The notes under the pieces are model-generated. The model had not been told where the DNA came from and searched no databases. It worked only from the letters and a program-made list of their open reading frames with translations. A stretch of DNA of 64,000 bases from Dactylosporangium sp. AC04546 (GTDB lineage: Bacteria; Actinomycetota; Actinomycetes; Mycobacteriales; Micromonosporaceae): positions 62,001 through 126,000 of the forward strand of contig NZ_JAHYSG010000011.1 in the NCBI RefSeq assembly GCF_022095675.1, given 5' to 3'. Position numbers and translations under genes: made by a program. Below, piece after piece: positions 7,119-16,806 of the stretch. Within the stretch, counting starts at the first letter, position 1. Each line of letters starts with the position of its first letter.

Positions 7119-9695
7119 TCATCCGTTCCCACAGGGCCTGGCGGCCTCGCCGCCCGTCGCCGTCATCGCCGCCCGCAGCACGGGCGCGGCGATCGGCGCG
7201 GCGTCCTTGCCGCCCGAGAGCGCCGCGTTGTCCTTCGCGCCGATCACCCGCACCGCCACCGCCACCCGGGGCGCGTCGAGCGGCGCGTAGGCGACCACCC
7301 AGGCGTCGATCGACCCCTTGCCGGTGTCCGCCGTGCCGGTCTTCGCCGCCACCCCGAACGGCAGGGCGCCGAGCCGGGTCGCCGTGCCGTCGACGACCGC
7401 GCGCCGCATGCCGCCGGCCAGCGCGTCGGCGGTGGCCGGCCGCAACACCCTGACGGACGGCGCCGGCGCCAGCGCCGTGAACCGGCCGCCGGCGCACGAC
7501 CCGACGACGTACCGCGCGGTGCGCCGCTCGCCGCGCGCGGCGATGGTGCCGGCGACGACCGCCATCTGCAGCGGGGTGGCCCGCACGTCCTGAAGCCCGA
7601 TGCCGTCGCGGGCCAGTGCGGCCCGGTCGGCCGGCCCGCTGCCGACCGTGCTGGGCGTCACCGTCACGTCGGCGAGCGTGGGGCTGCCGAAGCCGAACCT
7701 GGCGGCCGTGTCCCGCAGCCCCTCGAAGCCGACCTGCACGGCGTAGTCGGCGAAGCTCGTGTTGCAGCTCTCGGCGAGCGCCTCGGCGAGCGACCCGCCG
7801 CAGGTCACGTTGTCGGCGTTGCGCACGCCGGCGTAGACGGCCCGGGGCGGCGTGTCGGCGGCCAGCCCACGCTCGACCGCGGCCGCCCCGGTGACCAGTT
7901 TGAACGTCGACCCGGGCGGGGTGGCGAGGGCCTGCCCGGCCGGCGGGATCGACACGTCCGCGAGCACCGAGAAGTCGCGCAGGTCGAGCACGACGACCGA
8001 GCCCGGCCGCCCGGCCAGCGCCGCGGTGGCCGCGCGCTGCACGTCGAGGCGCAGCCCGGTCACCACGTCGGGGTGCCGGCAGCCACGGCCGATGAGCACA
8101 CCGAGGCCTGGCCCGTCGCAGCGCTGGTCGGTCACCGACATCCGCTCCAGCCCGGCGGCCAGCGGTGCCAGGTCGTCGAGCGGGAAGCGGCGGTCACCGG
8201 CCTCCGTCACGGCCAGCGTCTCGCCGTCGCGGGTGAGCAGCCGGCCGCGGTCGGTGGCCCAGTTGTCGGGGCGTGGCGAGGCCGCGGGCACCGGGCTGTG
8301 CAGCGTGACGACGGCCAGGCTGACCAGCGCGACCAGCCAGGCGGCGGCGAACCCGCGGCGCAGGATGGTCAGGCCCCGCTGGAAGCGCTGATTGGCAACC
8401 GTGCTCGGCGCCTCCCCCGTGCTCGACGCGTAGAGCCCGAGCGCGGCTCCGGCGACCAGGGCGGTCGCCACCAGCGCGCTGCCGCCCTTGCTGAGCAGCG
8501 GCACAACCATGCCGGTGACCGGCACGACCCCGGCGGTGGCCAGCACGACGTACACCGACTGGAGGGTGAGCATCACCATCAGCGCGGCGACCGCGAGCCG
8601 CCGGGGCTCGTCGCGCATGCGGGTCGCCAGGCGCAGGGTGGCCACGCAGAGCACGGCGAGCAGCAGCACATGGCCGGCCAGCCCGATCAGCCCGCGCTCC
8701 TCGCCGATGGCGACGAGCACGAAGTCGTTGGTGACGTTGGCGACGGCGTGCGGGGCGCCGTGGCCGAGGCCGGTGCCGAACCAGCCGCCGCGGGCGAGGG
8801 CCTGCAGCGCGGCGCCGGTGTTCTCGACCGCGCCGTCGCCGCGCACGGGCATCCGCCACTGCTCGACGCGCTCCTGGAGGCGGGCGACGGCGAGGTACGC
8901 GGCGACGGCCGGCACCGGCAGTACGCCCAGCAGCGCCACCACGTACCGCACCGGCGGGCGCTGGAGCAGGATGAGGACGATCGCGGTCAGGCCGAGGACC
9001 AGCGCCGGGCCGAGGTCGTGGTGCACCGCGGCGAGCAGGCCGGCCGCCAGCCCCACCGGCAGCAGGGCCCGCAGGGTGTACCGCAGGGTGCCGTTGCGCA
9101 GCAGGGGCGCGGTCTCCTCCAGGGCCAGCGCCAGCCCGGCCAGCAGCAGGGGCCGGGCCAGCTCGGCCGGCTGGGCGGTGAAGCCCCCGACGGCGATCCA
9201 GGCCCGGGCGTCGTTGATCGTGCGGCCGAGCCCCGGCACCAGGGGCAGCAGCAGCAACGCCAGGCCGGCGAGCTGGAGCGGCCAGCCCGACGGCGTCCAG
9301 CCGGGCACCCGGCACAGCGCGAACGCGGCCAGGAACGCCGCGACGGCGAGCACCATCCAGCGCCCGACCTCGCTGGCGACGTCGTCGCCGACCAGCCGGA
9401 CCTGCATGACGTACCCGAGGACGAGCAGCCCACACACCGCGACCGCGACCCGCCGCGCGTCCGCGTCGCCGTACCGGTGCAGGACCAGGAAGATCGCGGT
9501 CACCCCGGCCGCGGCGACGGCGACCGGGACGACGACCTGGACGGCCGGCTCGCCGAGCGCGGCCAGGCCCACCGCGAGCAGCCCGACGAGCACGGCCCCG
9601 GCGACCACCGAGCCACGCACGCCGGCGACCGGCCGGAGCACCAACGCGACCAGCCCGACGAGCAGCAGCTGGCCGACCACGTCGAATGGGCTCAT
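7119..9695 (-). CDS. Fused SEDS glycosyltransferase (FtsW/RodA) and penicillin-binding transpeptidase
   Basis: One uninterrupted 858-residue frame carries both halves of a septal or lateral wall synthase. Residues 1-430 are a multi-pass SEDS domain with conserved segments QPAELARPLLL, VENTGAALQAL and VAIGEERGLIGL. After a further membrane helix (FAAAWLVALVSLAVV), residues 450-858 form a class B PBP-type transpeptidase with PGSTFK (Ser near 597), SCN near 642 and KTGTAD near 784. The usual PBP N-terminal pedestal is short. SEDS and PBP are normally separate proteins forming a complex. The ATG overlaps the preceding FHA gene stop by four bases. It polymerises and crosslinks peptidoglycan, presumably under kinase control. 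Confidence 0.9.
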   Translation of the reverse strand: MSPFDVVGQLLLVGLVALVLRPVAGVRGSVVAGAVLVGLLAVGLAALGEPAVQVVVPVAVAAAGVTAIFLVLHRYGDADARRVAVAVCGLLVLGYVMQVRLVGDDVASEVGRWMVLAVAAFLAAFALCRVPGWTPSGWPLQLAGLALLLLPLVPGLGRTINDARAWIAVGGFTAQPAELARPLLLAGLALALEETAPLLRNGTLRYTLRALLPVGLAAGLLAAVHHDLGPALVLGLTAIVLILLQRPPVRYVVALLGVLPVPAVAAYLAVARLQERVEQWRMPVRGDGAVENTGAALQALARGGWFGTGLGHGAPHAVANVTNDFVLVAIGEERGLIGLAGHVLLLAVLCVATLRLATRMRDEPRRLAVAALMVMLTLQSVYVVLATAGVVPVTGMVVPLLSKGGSALVATALVAGAALGLYASSTGEAPSTVANQRFQRGLTILRRGFAAAWLVALVSLAVVTLHSPVPAASPRPDNWATDRGRLLTRDGETLAVTEAGDRRFPLDDLAPLAAGLERMSVTDQRCDGPGLGVLIGRGCRHPDVVTGLRLDVQRAATAALAGRPGSVVVLDLRDFSVLADVSIPPAGQALATPPGSTFKLVTGAAAVERGLAADTPPRAVYAGVRNADNVTCGGSLAEALAESCNTSFADYAVQVGFEGLRDTAARFGFGSPTLADVTVTPSTVGSGPADRAALARDGIGLQDVRATPLQMAVVAGTIAARGERRTARYVVGSCAGGRFTALAPAPSVRVLRPATADALAGGMRRAVVDGTATRLGALPFGVAAKTGTADTGKGSIDAWVVAYAPLDAPRVAVAVRVIGAKDNAALSGGKDAAPIAAPVLRAAMTATGGEAARPCGNG

Positions 9696-10447
9696 CGCCG
9701 CACCAGCTTCAGCTTGTGGTCCTTGCCCAGCCGCAGCTCGGCGTCGTGGTCGACGGTGTGGCGGCCGACCTTGGCGTCGTCGACGAACGTGCCGTTGGTC
9801 GAGTTGAGGTCCTCGACCAGCAGCGTGCCGTCGCCGCGGACGGAGAGCCGCACGTGCTGGCGGCTGGCGTTCTTGTCGGGCACGACCAGCCCGCACCGGT
9901 CGCCGCGGCCGATGGTGAGGCCCTGGCGCGGTACCGCCACCACCCGGCGGTCGGCGAGCACGAACCAGCCGTGCGCGAACGGCGTGCGGTCGTCGGCTTC
10001 CTTGGTCGTCGGGTCACCCTGGCTGCCGCCGTCGTAGCGCAGGTGCAGGTGCGGCCGACCGGCCGGCCGGTCGTCGGCGGCGGAGATCTCGACGGTGATC
10101 CGGCCCGGGTAGTGCCAGCCCTCGCGCTCGGCGGTCGCCCGCCACTGCTCGTTGAGCTCGTCCTCGACGAGCTCGCGGTGCCGCTGGAGCAGCTCGGCGT
10201 CGGCGGGCGCGAGGGTCACCTGGACCCGCGGCGGCAGGATCGTGGTCGCGAGGGACTTGTCGGCGCCGCGCACGACGCCGTCGCGGATGAGCCGGGACAG
10301 CCGGCGCAGCCGCGACCCCGCGGGCGTCGTGGGCAGCTTCCCGCCCACCGCCGCGCGGACCTTGGTGAACGTCGAGGGTCCGAGCGCCGCCGCAAGGACG
10401 GCGACGACGGCAAGCAGCAGCAGCGGTACCACCAATGCGTTGACCAT
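9692..10447 (-). CDS. FhaA-like protein: membrane helix, DUF3662-like region, C-terminal FHA domain
   Basis: The 251-residue protein begins with a membrane helix (VVPLLLLAVVAVLAAALG). A domain of about 110 residues follows, resembling the DUF3662 part of FhaA (PPRVQVTLAPADAELL, HLHLRYDGG). It ends in a canonical FHA domain: LTIGRGDRCGLVVPD, NASRQHVRLS, and DLNSTNGTFVDD. The Gly-Arg, Ser-Arg-x-His and Asn-Gly residues that hold phosphothreonine are all present. In mycobacteria FhaA couples PknB phosphorylation to the lipid II flippase. Here it probably recruits the downstream SEDS-PBP fusion to the operon's kinase. GGAGAG precedes the ATG. Confidence 0.85.
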   Translation of the reverse strand: MVNALVVPLLLLAVVAVLAAALGPSTFTKVRAAVGGKLPTTPAGSRLRRLSRLIRDGVVRGADKSLATTILPPRVQVTLAPADAELLQRHRELVEDELNEQWRATAEREGWHYPGRITVEISAADDRPAGRPHLHLRYDGGSQGDPTTKEADDRTPFAHGWFVLADRRVVAVPRQGLTIGRGDRCGLVVPDKNASRQHVRLSVRGDGTLLVEDLNSTNGTFVDDAKVGRHTVDHDAELRLGKDHKLKLVRR

Positions 10448-10544
10448 GGCGCTCTCCTGGTTGTGGCGTTTGATCCACGATCAGTAGGGCACGGCCGGTG
10501 GCCGCGGATGTAGGACCGCTCGGTCCGCCGGGATGTTCCCGGCG

Positions 10545-11678
10545 TCACCACCGGCGGGGCGGCCCGGGCTCGCCGGCCTCGCCGCCATCGATGGCGAGGT
10601 CGGCGACCACGACGCTGACGTTGTCGCTGCCGCCCGCGCCGAGCGCGGCGCGCACGAGGCCCTGGGAGGCCTCCCGCGCCGGCATCCGGCGGGTGTCCAC
10701 GAGCTGGCGCAGCACCATCTCGGGCTGCATCTGGCCGTGGAAGCCGTCGCTGGCGATGACCAGCCGGTCGCCGACCCGCATCCGCAGCTTCCACTCGTCG
10801 CCGTAGGGCAGGATGCCGGCCGCGATCGCCCGCACCAGGACCCCGCTGCGGTCGCGGTGGCTGGCCGTGAGCAGCTGCGGCGGCCGGTCGCCCTCCAGGA
10901 GCCAGACGGCGCCGTCGCCGATGTGCGTGCCGCGCACGTGCGCGCTCGACCCGGGCTCGCCGAGGACCACCGCGTCGAGGGTGGTCGCCATGCCCTCCAG
11001 GGCCGGTTCGGCGGCGACGGCCCCGAGCAGCGCGGCGGCGCACTCGCGCAGGCTGAGTTGCAGGTCGATCTCGTCGGGTGGGGTGTGCCGCAGCCCCGAC
11101 CGGAGCATGCGCAGCACGATCATCGAGGCGGTGTCGCCGGCCGGTCCGCCGCCGACGCCGTCGGCGACCGCGATGAGCGGCGGCTGGCCCAGCACCGAGT
11201 CCTGGTTGTCCTCGCGGCGGAAGCCGGCGTGGCTCTCGGCCCAGACGTGCCAGGCCGGGCTGGGGCGGCGGGTGACCGGTGGCCGGTCGAACAGGTTCGG
11301 CGGCCGGTCGGCGGCTCTGGTCCGCGTCGCCATGGCCATCTGCACGGCCGGGCCGGGGCGGTTGTCCGGGGTGGGCTCGCGGTCCGCCAGTACCGCCGGA
11401 TCCGGCCGCCGCCGCAGCAGCTCCTGCAGATCGTCGGCCGGCTCGCGGGCCGGCTGCCGTTTGCGGGGCGCGGGCCGCTCCGTCCGGTACGACGCCGGGA
11501 TCGCCGGCGCGTCCTCGGGCAGCAGCGGGGTCGGCTCGGTCAACCGCACGGTGGGCTGGTCGGTGTCGTCGAGATTCATCGCCGTCCGCTCGATCGACAC
11601 GGTGACGTCGACGACGGGCCGGCGGCGCAGGGTCCGCCGCACGACCCTCAGCCATCGGCGCTGGTCCTTGTCGGGCAT
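10545..11678 (-). CDS. PP2C-type Ser/Thr protein phosphatase
   Basis: The 377-residue protein has a 135-residue N-terminal extension rich in Arg, Pro and Thr, followed by a full PPM/PP2C domain. Motifs in order are GFRREDNQDS, VADGVGGG (metal-binding Asp), HIGDGAVW, ASDGF and GGSDNVSVVV (metal-binding Asp). It should remove phosphate from targets of the adjacent kinase, like PstP. There is no transmembrane segment, unlike PstP of the core pknAB operon, so this is a cytosolic paralogue. It follows the kinase gene by 16 bp on the same strand. Confidence 0.92.
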   Translation of the reverse strand: MPDKDQRRWLRVVRRTLRRRPVVDVTVSIERTAMNLDDTDQPTVRLTEPTPLLPEDAPAIPASYRTERPAPRKRQPAREPADDLQELLRRRPDPAVLADREPTPDNRPGPAVQMAMATRTRAADRPPNLFDRPPVTRRPSPAWHVWAESHAGFRREDNQDSVLGQPPLIAVADGVGGGPAGDTASMIVLRMLRSGLRHTPPDEIDLQLSLRECAAALLGAVAAEPALEGMATTLDAVVLGEPGSSAHVRGTHIGDGAVWLLEGDRPPQLLTASHRDRSGVLVRAIAAGILPYGDEWKLRMRVGDRLVIASDGFHGQMQPEMVLRQLVDTRRMPAREASQGLVRAALGAGGSDNVSVVVADLAIDGGEAGEPGPPRRW

Positions 11679-11694
11679 CGCTGCTCCTCGGTGC

Positions 11695-14076
11695 TCAGAA
11701 GATCTGCTTGGGGGTGGCCGAGCCGTCGGTGCTGGTCGGTGGCGGCTGCGAGCCGAAGGCGGCCTGCGGCTGCCGGGCCGACCCGTTCGCGCCGCCGCCG
11801 TTGGCGTGCCCGTAGCCGCTGCCGTTGGCCGGCCCGGAGTGCTGCGGCTGCTTCGGGATCGTCGTGGTGACGGTCCGCCGTCCCTCGGCGTCGTGGTCGA
11901 GCTTCACCTTCGCGTAGTCGCGCCGGTTCCGGTTGAGGGCGTGCAGCTGGCGCAGGGCCCGGGCCACCGCGGTCTCGGGCGGCCCGCCGCCGGCACGGCG
12001 CACGGGGTCGGTCTGTGTCCACAGCTCGACGAGGTCGGCGACGTGCTTGGGGATCTCCGGGTTGAGCCGGTCCAGCCGGACCGGGCGGAGCCCCTGGTGG
12101 TAGGCGTCGGCGCGGCCGTCGTAGTCGCCGGGGAGCCGGCTCGCGTCGAGCTCGCGCTCGATCGGGACCTTCCCGCTGATCAGCCAGTAGGCGAGCGCGC
12201 CGATCGCGTAGAGGTCGACGAGCTCGCCGCTGACCGACCCGCCGTTGCCGGCGACCTGCTCCGGTGCGCACCACCGCCAGTGCGTGCGGTGCTGCCGGGC
12301 GTTGGCGTCGAACACCTGGTACGAGATGCCCCAGTCGGCGACGTGCGCCTCGGTCCGGCCCTTGTCCCCGCCCTTGAGCAGGATGTTGTCGGCCTTGATG
12401 TCACCGTGGACCACGCCGGCCTGGTGCGCGTTGGCGACCGCGAACGCGACGTGCTCCAGGATCTTCAGGCACCAGGCGAGGTCCCGCTGCCGGCCGGCGC
12501 CGTTCATGCAGTACTCGCGCAGCGAGCCGGGCGTGTAGTAGGGGTAGACGACGTAGGCGTGCGCGTTGTTCATCGCGCCGGCGTCGATGAGCTCCACCAT
12601 GTGCTCGCCGCCGGGCGTGCCGCGCACCTCGTTCCACCAGCCGGTGTCCTGCTGCTTCGCCGAGATCTTGACCGCGACCTCCTGCTGGTTGCGGGTGTCG
12701 ACGGCGTGCCACACCTCACCGAAGGTGCCGCTGCCGATGGTGCGGGTGAGCTGCCACCGGCCGCCGACGAGGTCGCCCGCCTTGGGCGGCAGGCTGTTGT
12801 TGGCCGGGCCGCCGCCGGAGAGGCTGGGGTCGAAGCCGCCGGAGGGCGCCATGGACCAGGGCCCGCGCCGGCGGCGCCGCTTGGGGCGCCCGGGCTTGAC
12901 CTGGTTGGCCAGCCAGTTGACGAACCAGGCGCTGCCCTCGATGAGCCGCAGCTGCCGGTCCCGGGAGGCCTGCCGCTGCGCGGAGCTGATCTCCCGGTCG
13001 ACCTGCCGGTCGAGCTCGATCTCCTCGCTGGCGTACTGGTCGACCTTGCCGTCGAAGGCCGTCTTCTTCGCCTCGGTGAGCTTGATGTTCTGCTGGAGCT
13101 CGGCGCGCAGCCGCCGGTCGTAGGCCGAGCCGGACAGCTTGAGCACGACCACCGACAGCTCGAAGAGCAGCAGGAACAGCGACAGCGTCCAGCGGATGAT
13201 CGCCGCCGTCGGCTCGGAGGCGACGTAGCGGGACAGGGCCTTGTGCCGGGCGATCAGACCGTCCGCATTGATGTAGTCGCGCACCTTCTGCTCGACATCG
13301 GTCGCTTTCTCCTTGTCGAACGCGGCGACGTCGGCCTCGTATTTGCCCTGAATCGCCGGGAGTTCGAGCTCCTTTTTCCGGGCCTCCTCGTCCTTTTCCT
13401 CGGCCTGCGCCTTGAGGCTCAGGCAAATCGGACCGCAACCGCCGGATCCGCTGCTGCGCTGCCCTTTTGCCTCCTTGTCCGCCTCGGCCCGGAGTTCGAC
13501 GGCTTTCGCGCGCAGCTCGGCAATTGCCGCTTTCGCTGTGTTCACCGGCTCCTCCGCGGCGGCCTTCTTTCCGGCCTGGGTCGCCTCGACCTCCCGCGCG
13601 AAGGCGGGGCGCTGCGCCTCGGCGTCGCGAATGAGCTGCTGCTGGATCTCCTTTTCGAAGACCTTGGATGTGATTGGCTCGCTGACCAGCACCGCGATGG
13701 TCAGCGCGATGAGAATCCGGGGAAGGTAGAGGAACAGCCCACGGGCCCGGCCGCCGGCGTTGACGGTGGTCGCCACCACCCGGTCGAGGCCGAAGATGAT
13801 GAGCGACCAGAACGCCGAGATGCCGATTCTGACGTTCAGCGGCAGGCCTTCGACGGCGTATCCGGTCAGCACGAACATCGCGCCGCCGCCGGCCAGGCTC
13901 ACCAACACAATGAGCATGCCCGTGTTGATGTATCGGTTGCGCTCGGCCCGGTTCAACAACTCCGGGCTCGCGCCAGCACACCAGATCAGGAATCTGCCCA
14001 CGGGTTGATCTTTTGTCAACCGCCCGGCGGCAACAAGGACCCAGCGGTCCGGATCACCACCGGATGGGCGAGGCAA
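11695..14076 (-). CDS. DUF4407 membrane protein fused to a Ser/Thr protein kinase
   Basis: The frame is continuous for 793 codons. Residues about 26-390 match the DUF4407 layout: FLIWCAGASPELL, two early membrane helices, a third (YLPRILIALTIAVLVSEPI), a long charged coiled coil (about 150-270) and a fourth helix (RWTLSLFLLLFELSVVVL). A basic linker then leads into a Hanks-type kinase at about 440-700: IGSGTFGEVW, VAVKIS, HGDIKADN (HGD for HRD), ADWGIS (DWG for DFG), CAPEQ. The tail is rich in Gly, Asn and Gln. The start is uncertain: TTG at 14076 is the upstream limit and GTG at 14001 (VGRFLIW) is likely. It is the first gene of the operon. Confidence 0.85.
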   Translation of the reverse strand: MPRPSGGDPDRWVLVAAGRLTKDQPVGRFLIWCAGASPELLNRAERNRYINTGMLIVLVSLAGGGAMFVLTGYAVEGLPLNVRIGISAFWSLIIFGLDRVVATTVNAGGRARGLFLYLPRILIALTIAVLVSEPITSKVFEKEIQQQLIRDAEAQRPAFAREVEATQAGKKAAAEEPVNTAKAAIAELRAKAVELRAEADKEAKGQRSSGSGGCGPICLSLKAQAEEKDEEARKKELELPAIQGKYEADVAAFDKEKATDVEQKVRDYINADGLIARHKALSRYVASEPTAAIIRWTLSLFLLLFELSVVVLKLSGSAYDRRLRAELQQNIKLTEAKKTAFDGKVDQYASEEIELDRQVDREISSAQRQASRDRQLRLIEGSAWFVNWLANQVKPGRPKRRRRRGPWSMAPSGGFDPSLSGGGPANNSLPPKAGDLVGGRWQLTRTIGSGTFGEVWHAVDTRNQQEVAVKISAKQQDTGWWNEVRGTPGGEHMVELIDAGAMNNAHAYVVYPYYTPGSLREYCMNGAGRQRDLAWCLKILEHVAFAVANAHQAGVVHGDIKADNILLKGGDKGRTEAHVADWGISYQVFDANARQHRTHWRWCAPEQVAGNGGSVSGELVDLYAIGALAYWLISGKVPIERELDASRLPGDYDGRADAYHQGLRPVRLDRLNPEIPKHVADLVELWTQTDPVRRAGGGPPETAVARALRQLHALNRNRRDYAKVKLDHDAEGRRTVTTTIPKQPQHSGPANGSGYGHANGGGANGSARQPQAAFGSQPPPTSTDGSATPKQIF

Positions 14077-14236
14077 ACCCGTCCGTGTCGCGGTCCATTC
14101 TGGGTCGGCGTGTCGCCATTGTTCGATCGTGTGCCATCAGGCCGTCTTGACCGAGACATCTTGACGGAACCTGGTGAACTTTGTTGGTATGGGTTCGCTT
14201 CGATGGTCCGCCACACCCCTTGAAGGAGGACCCCGC

Positions 14237-16762
14237 ATGTCCAGACACAGACGTCTCCGGCACGCCCTCATCGCCGCCGCCACCGCGGTGGCCGTCGGAT
14301 TCCTCACCCCAGGCACGCCGGCCACCGCCGCGCCGCCGCCGCCCGACGCGCCCGCGTGGCACGTCGGCATCCCACCGATCGCCACGAAGTGGACCGGGCA
14401 GGTCGGGCCGAACAACGCGCTGCCCGAGTACCCGCGGCCGCAGCTGACCCGCGACAAGTGGCAGAACCTCAACGGCGTGTGGGAGTTCGCCCGCGCCACC
14501 GCCGGGCAGGCCGTGCCCACCGGGCAGAGCCTGGGCGAGCGGGTGCTCGTGCCGTACCCGATCGAGTCGGCGCTGTCCGGGATCCAGCGTCATGAGGACC
14601 GGATGTGGTACCGCCGGACCTTCACCGTCCCGGCGACCTGGAACGTCGGGAGCGGCCAGCGGCTGGTCCTGCACTTCGGCGCGGTCGACTACGACGCCAA
14701 GGTGTTCGTCAACGGCACGCAGGTAGCCACCCACCGCGGCGGCTACGACGGCTTCGACGTCGACGTCACCGGCGCGCTGACCGCGAGCGGGCCGCAGGAG
14801 CTCATCGTCTGGGCCGAGGACCTCACCGACGCGACCGGACAGCCGATCGGCAAGCAGCGCCGGGTCGGCGACCGCGGCATCTTCTACCAGGGCAGCTCCG
14901 GCATCTGGCGGACGGTCTGGATGGAGCCGGTGCCGGCCGCGAGCATCACCGGGCTCAAGCTGACCCCGGACGTGGCCGCGGGCGTGCTGCGGCTGACCGC
15001 GTCGGTCGACGGCGCGGCGAGCGGGCTGCAGGTGCAGGCCGTGGCCAAAAACGGCAGCAAGGTCGTCGGGCGGGCCACCGGCGCCGCCGGCGCCGAGCTG
15101 GCGGTGCCGGTGCCGAACGCCAAGCTGTGGTCGCCGGACGACCCGTTCCTGTACGACCTCCAGGTCACCCTGGTCTCCGGCACCCAGTCGGTCGACCAGG
15201 TCGGCTCGTACTTCGGGATGCGCTCGATCGGCACCCTGCGCGGCGCCGACGGCAAGCTGCGCATCGCGCTCAACGGCAAGATCCTGTTCAACCTGGCCAA
15301 CCTCGACCAGGGCTTCTGGCCCGACGGGCTGAACACCGCGCCGACCGACGCGGCGCTCAAGTGGGACCTGCAGCAGGACAAGGCGATGGGCTTCAACGCC
15401 GTGCGCAAGCACATCAAGGTGGAGCCCGACCGCTGGTACTACTGGGCCGACAAACTGGGCCTGATGATCTGGCAGGACATGCCCTCGGCGAACACCGGGC
15501 CGATCCCGGTCGAGTGGCGCGAGCAGTTCGAGGCGGAACTGCACGAGATGGTCCGCGAGCACCAGAGCTGGACCTCGATCGTGGCCTGGGTGCCGTTCAA
15601 CGAGGGCTGGGGCGAGTGGGACCGGGCCGCGACCGGGCGCATCGCCGACGGGGTCAAGGCCCAGGACCCGACCCGGCTGGTCAACGCCCACAGCGGCGTG
15701 AACTGCTGCAACTCGCACGGCGACTCCGGCCGCGGCGACGTGATCGACTTCCACCAGTACGTCGGGCCGGCGTCGCCGGCGCCCAGCGGCGACCGGGTGG
15801 CGATCGACGGCGAGCACGGCGGCTTCGGCCTCAAGACGTCCAACCACATGTGGTTCGGCGACGGCTTCGCCTACGAGATGACGCCCGACAAGGCCGCGCT
15901 GACCGCCAAGTACGTCGAGAACACCAAGGCCGTGCTCACCTCGGCCAAGATGTGCGGGATCAGCGCGTCGATCTACACCCAGATCACCGACGTGGAGGCC
16001 GAGCTCAACGGGTTCTTCACCTACGACCGCCAGGTCACCAAGATGGACCTCAAGCAGGTCAAGGCGGTCAACGAGCAGGTCATCAAGGGCGCCGACGGTT
16101 CGGCCGGCAACGTGCCGCAGCCGCCGGCGGGCACGCCCGGGCTGACCGGCATCGCGTTCTACCCGCTCGACGAGACCGGCGGCACGACCGCGGCCGACGC
16201 GGCCGGTGACAACGACGGGTCGCTGGTGGGCGGCGCCGCGTTCGTGGCCGGCAAGAACGGCAACGGCGTGGCGCTCGACGGCGGCTCGCAGTACATCGAC
16301 ATCGGCAAGCCGCTGCTGAACACGGCGTCGGACTACACCGCCGCCGCGTGGGTGAAGCTCGACAAGGCCGACGGCGCCTTCCAGACCGTCGTCAGCCAGG
16401 ACGGGCCGACCAACAGCGACTTCTACCTGCAGTACAGCGGCGCCGACCAGCGCTTCGCGATGAGCTTCGCGGGCGTGCGCGCCCTCGCTCCCGCGAAGCC
16501 GAACGTGGGCCAGTGGTACCACCTGGTCGGCGTCCGCGACACGGTCAAGGGTGAGCTGCGGCTGTACGTCGACGGCGAGCTCGCCGGCACCGCCAGTGCC
16601 TGCCTGCCGCAGGCCGGGCCGACCGGCAACACGGTGATCGGCCGCGGCAAGTTCGGCGGCAACCCGGTCGATTACCTCGACGGCACCGTCGACCAGGTCC
16701 ACCTGTACGACCGCACGCTGTCACCGACCGAGATCCGCGAACTGTACGCGTCCGGGAGCTGA
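14237..16762 (+). CDS. Secreted GH2 glycosidase with C-terminal LamG-like domain
   Basis: The ATG at 14237 is preceded by AAGGAGGA at 14223-14230. The 841-residue product has a signal peptide ending near ATAAP. A GH2 sugar-binding domain follows (WYRRTFTVP, LHFGAVDYDAKVFVNG, HRGGYDGFDVDVT), then an immunoglobulin-like domain, then the TIM barrel. NEGWGEW supplies the acid/base Glu (near 456) and DGEHGG the probable nucleophile (near 527). From about residue 640 there is a concanavalin-type LamG domain (FYPLDETGG, YTAAAWVKL, GTVDQVHLYDRTLSPTEI) for polysaccharide binding. Beta-galactosidase, mannosidase or glucuronidase activity cannot be told apart from this view. Confidence 0.88.
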   Translation: MSRHRRLRHALIAAATAVAVGFLTPGTPATAAPPPPDAPAWHVGIPPIATKWTGQVGPNNALPEYPRPQLTRDKWQNLNGVWEFARATAGQAVPTGQSLGERVLVPYPIESALSGIQRHEDRMWYRRTFTVPATWNVGSGQRLVLHFGAVDYDAKVFVNGTQVATHRGGYDGFDVDVTGALTASGPQELIVWAEDLTDATGQPIGKQRRVGDRGIFYQGSSGIWRTVWMEPVPAASITGLKLTPDVAAGVLRLTASVDGAASGLQVQAVAKNGSKVVGRATGAAGAELAVPVPNAKLWSPDDPFLYDLQVTLVSGTQSVDQVGSYFGMRSIGTLRGADGKLRIALNGKILFNLANLDQGFWPDGLNTAPTDAALKWDLQQDKAMGFNAVRKHIKVEPDRWYYWADKLGLMIWQDMPSANTGPIPVEWREQFEAELHEMVREHQSWTSIVAWVPFNEGWGEWDRAATGRIADGVKAQDPTRLVNAHSGVNCCNSHGDSGRGDVIDFHQYVGPASPAPSGDRVAIDGEHGGFGLKTSNHMWFGDGFAYEMTPDKAALTAKYVENTKAVLTSAKMCGISASIYTQITDVEAELNGFFTYDRQVTKMDLKQVKAVNEQVIKGADGSAGNVPQPPAGTPGLTGIAFYPLDETGGTTAADAAGDNDGSLVGGAAFVAGKNGNGVALDGGSQYIDIGKPLLNTASDYTAAAWVKLDKADGAFQTVVSQDGPTNSDFYLQYSGADQRFAMSFAGVRALAPAKPNVGQWYHLVGVRDTVKGELRLYVDGELAGTASACLPQAGPTGNTVIGRGKFGGNPVDYLDGTVDQVHLYDRTLSPTEIRELYASGS

Positions 16763-16806
16763 CGGAAAGTGATCGTGGTGGCGTCGGCGGGCTCGCCGAC
16801 GCCATC

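Noticed and set aside
11695..14076. DUF4407 protein and kinase as two adjacent genes
   Set aside because: There is no stop codon between them and no ribosome site before the kinase part. The linker is continuous and basic, so a fusion is the simpler reading.
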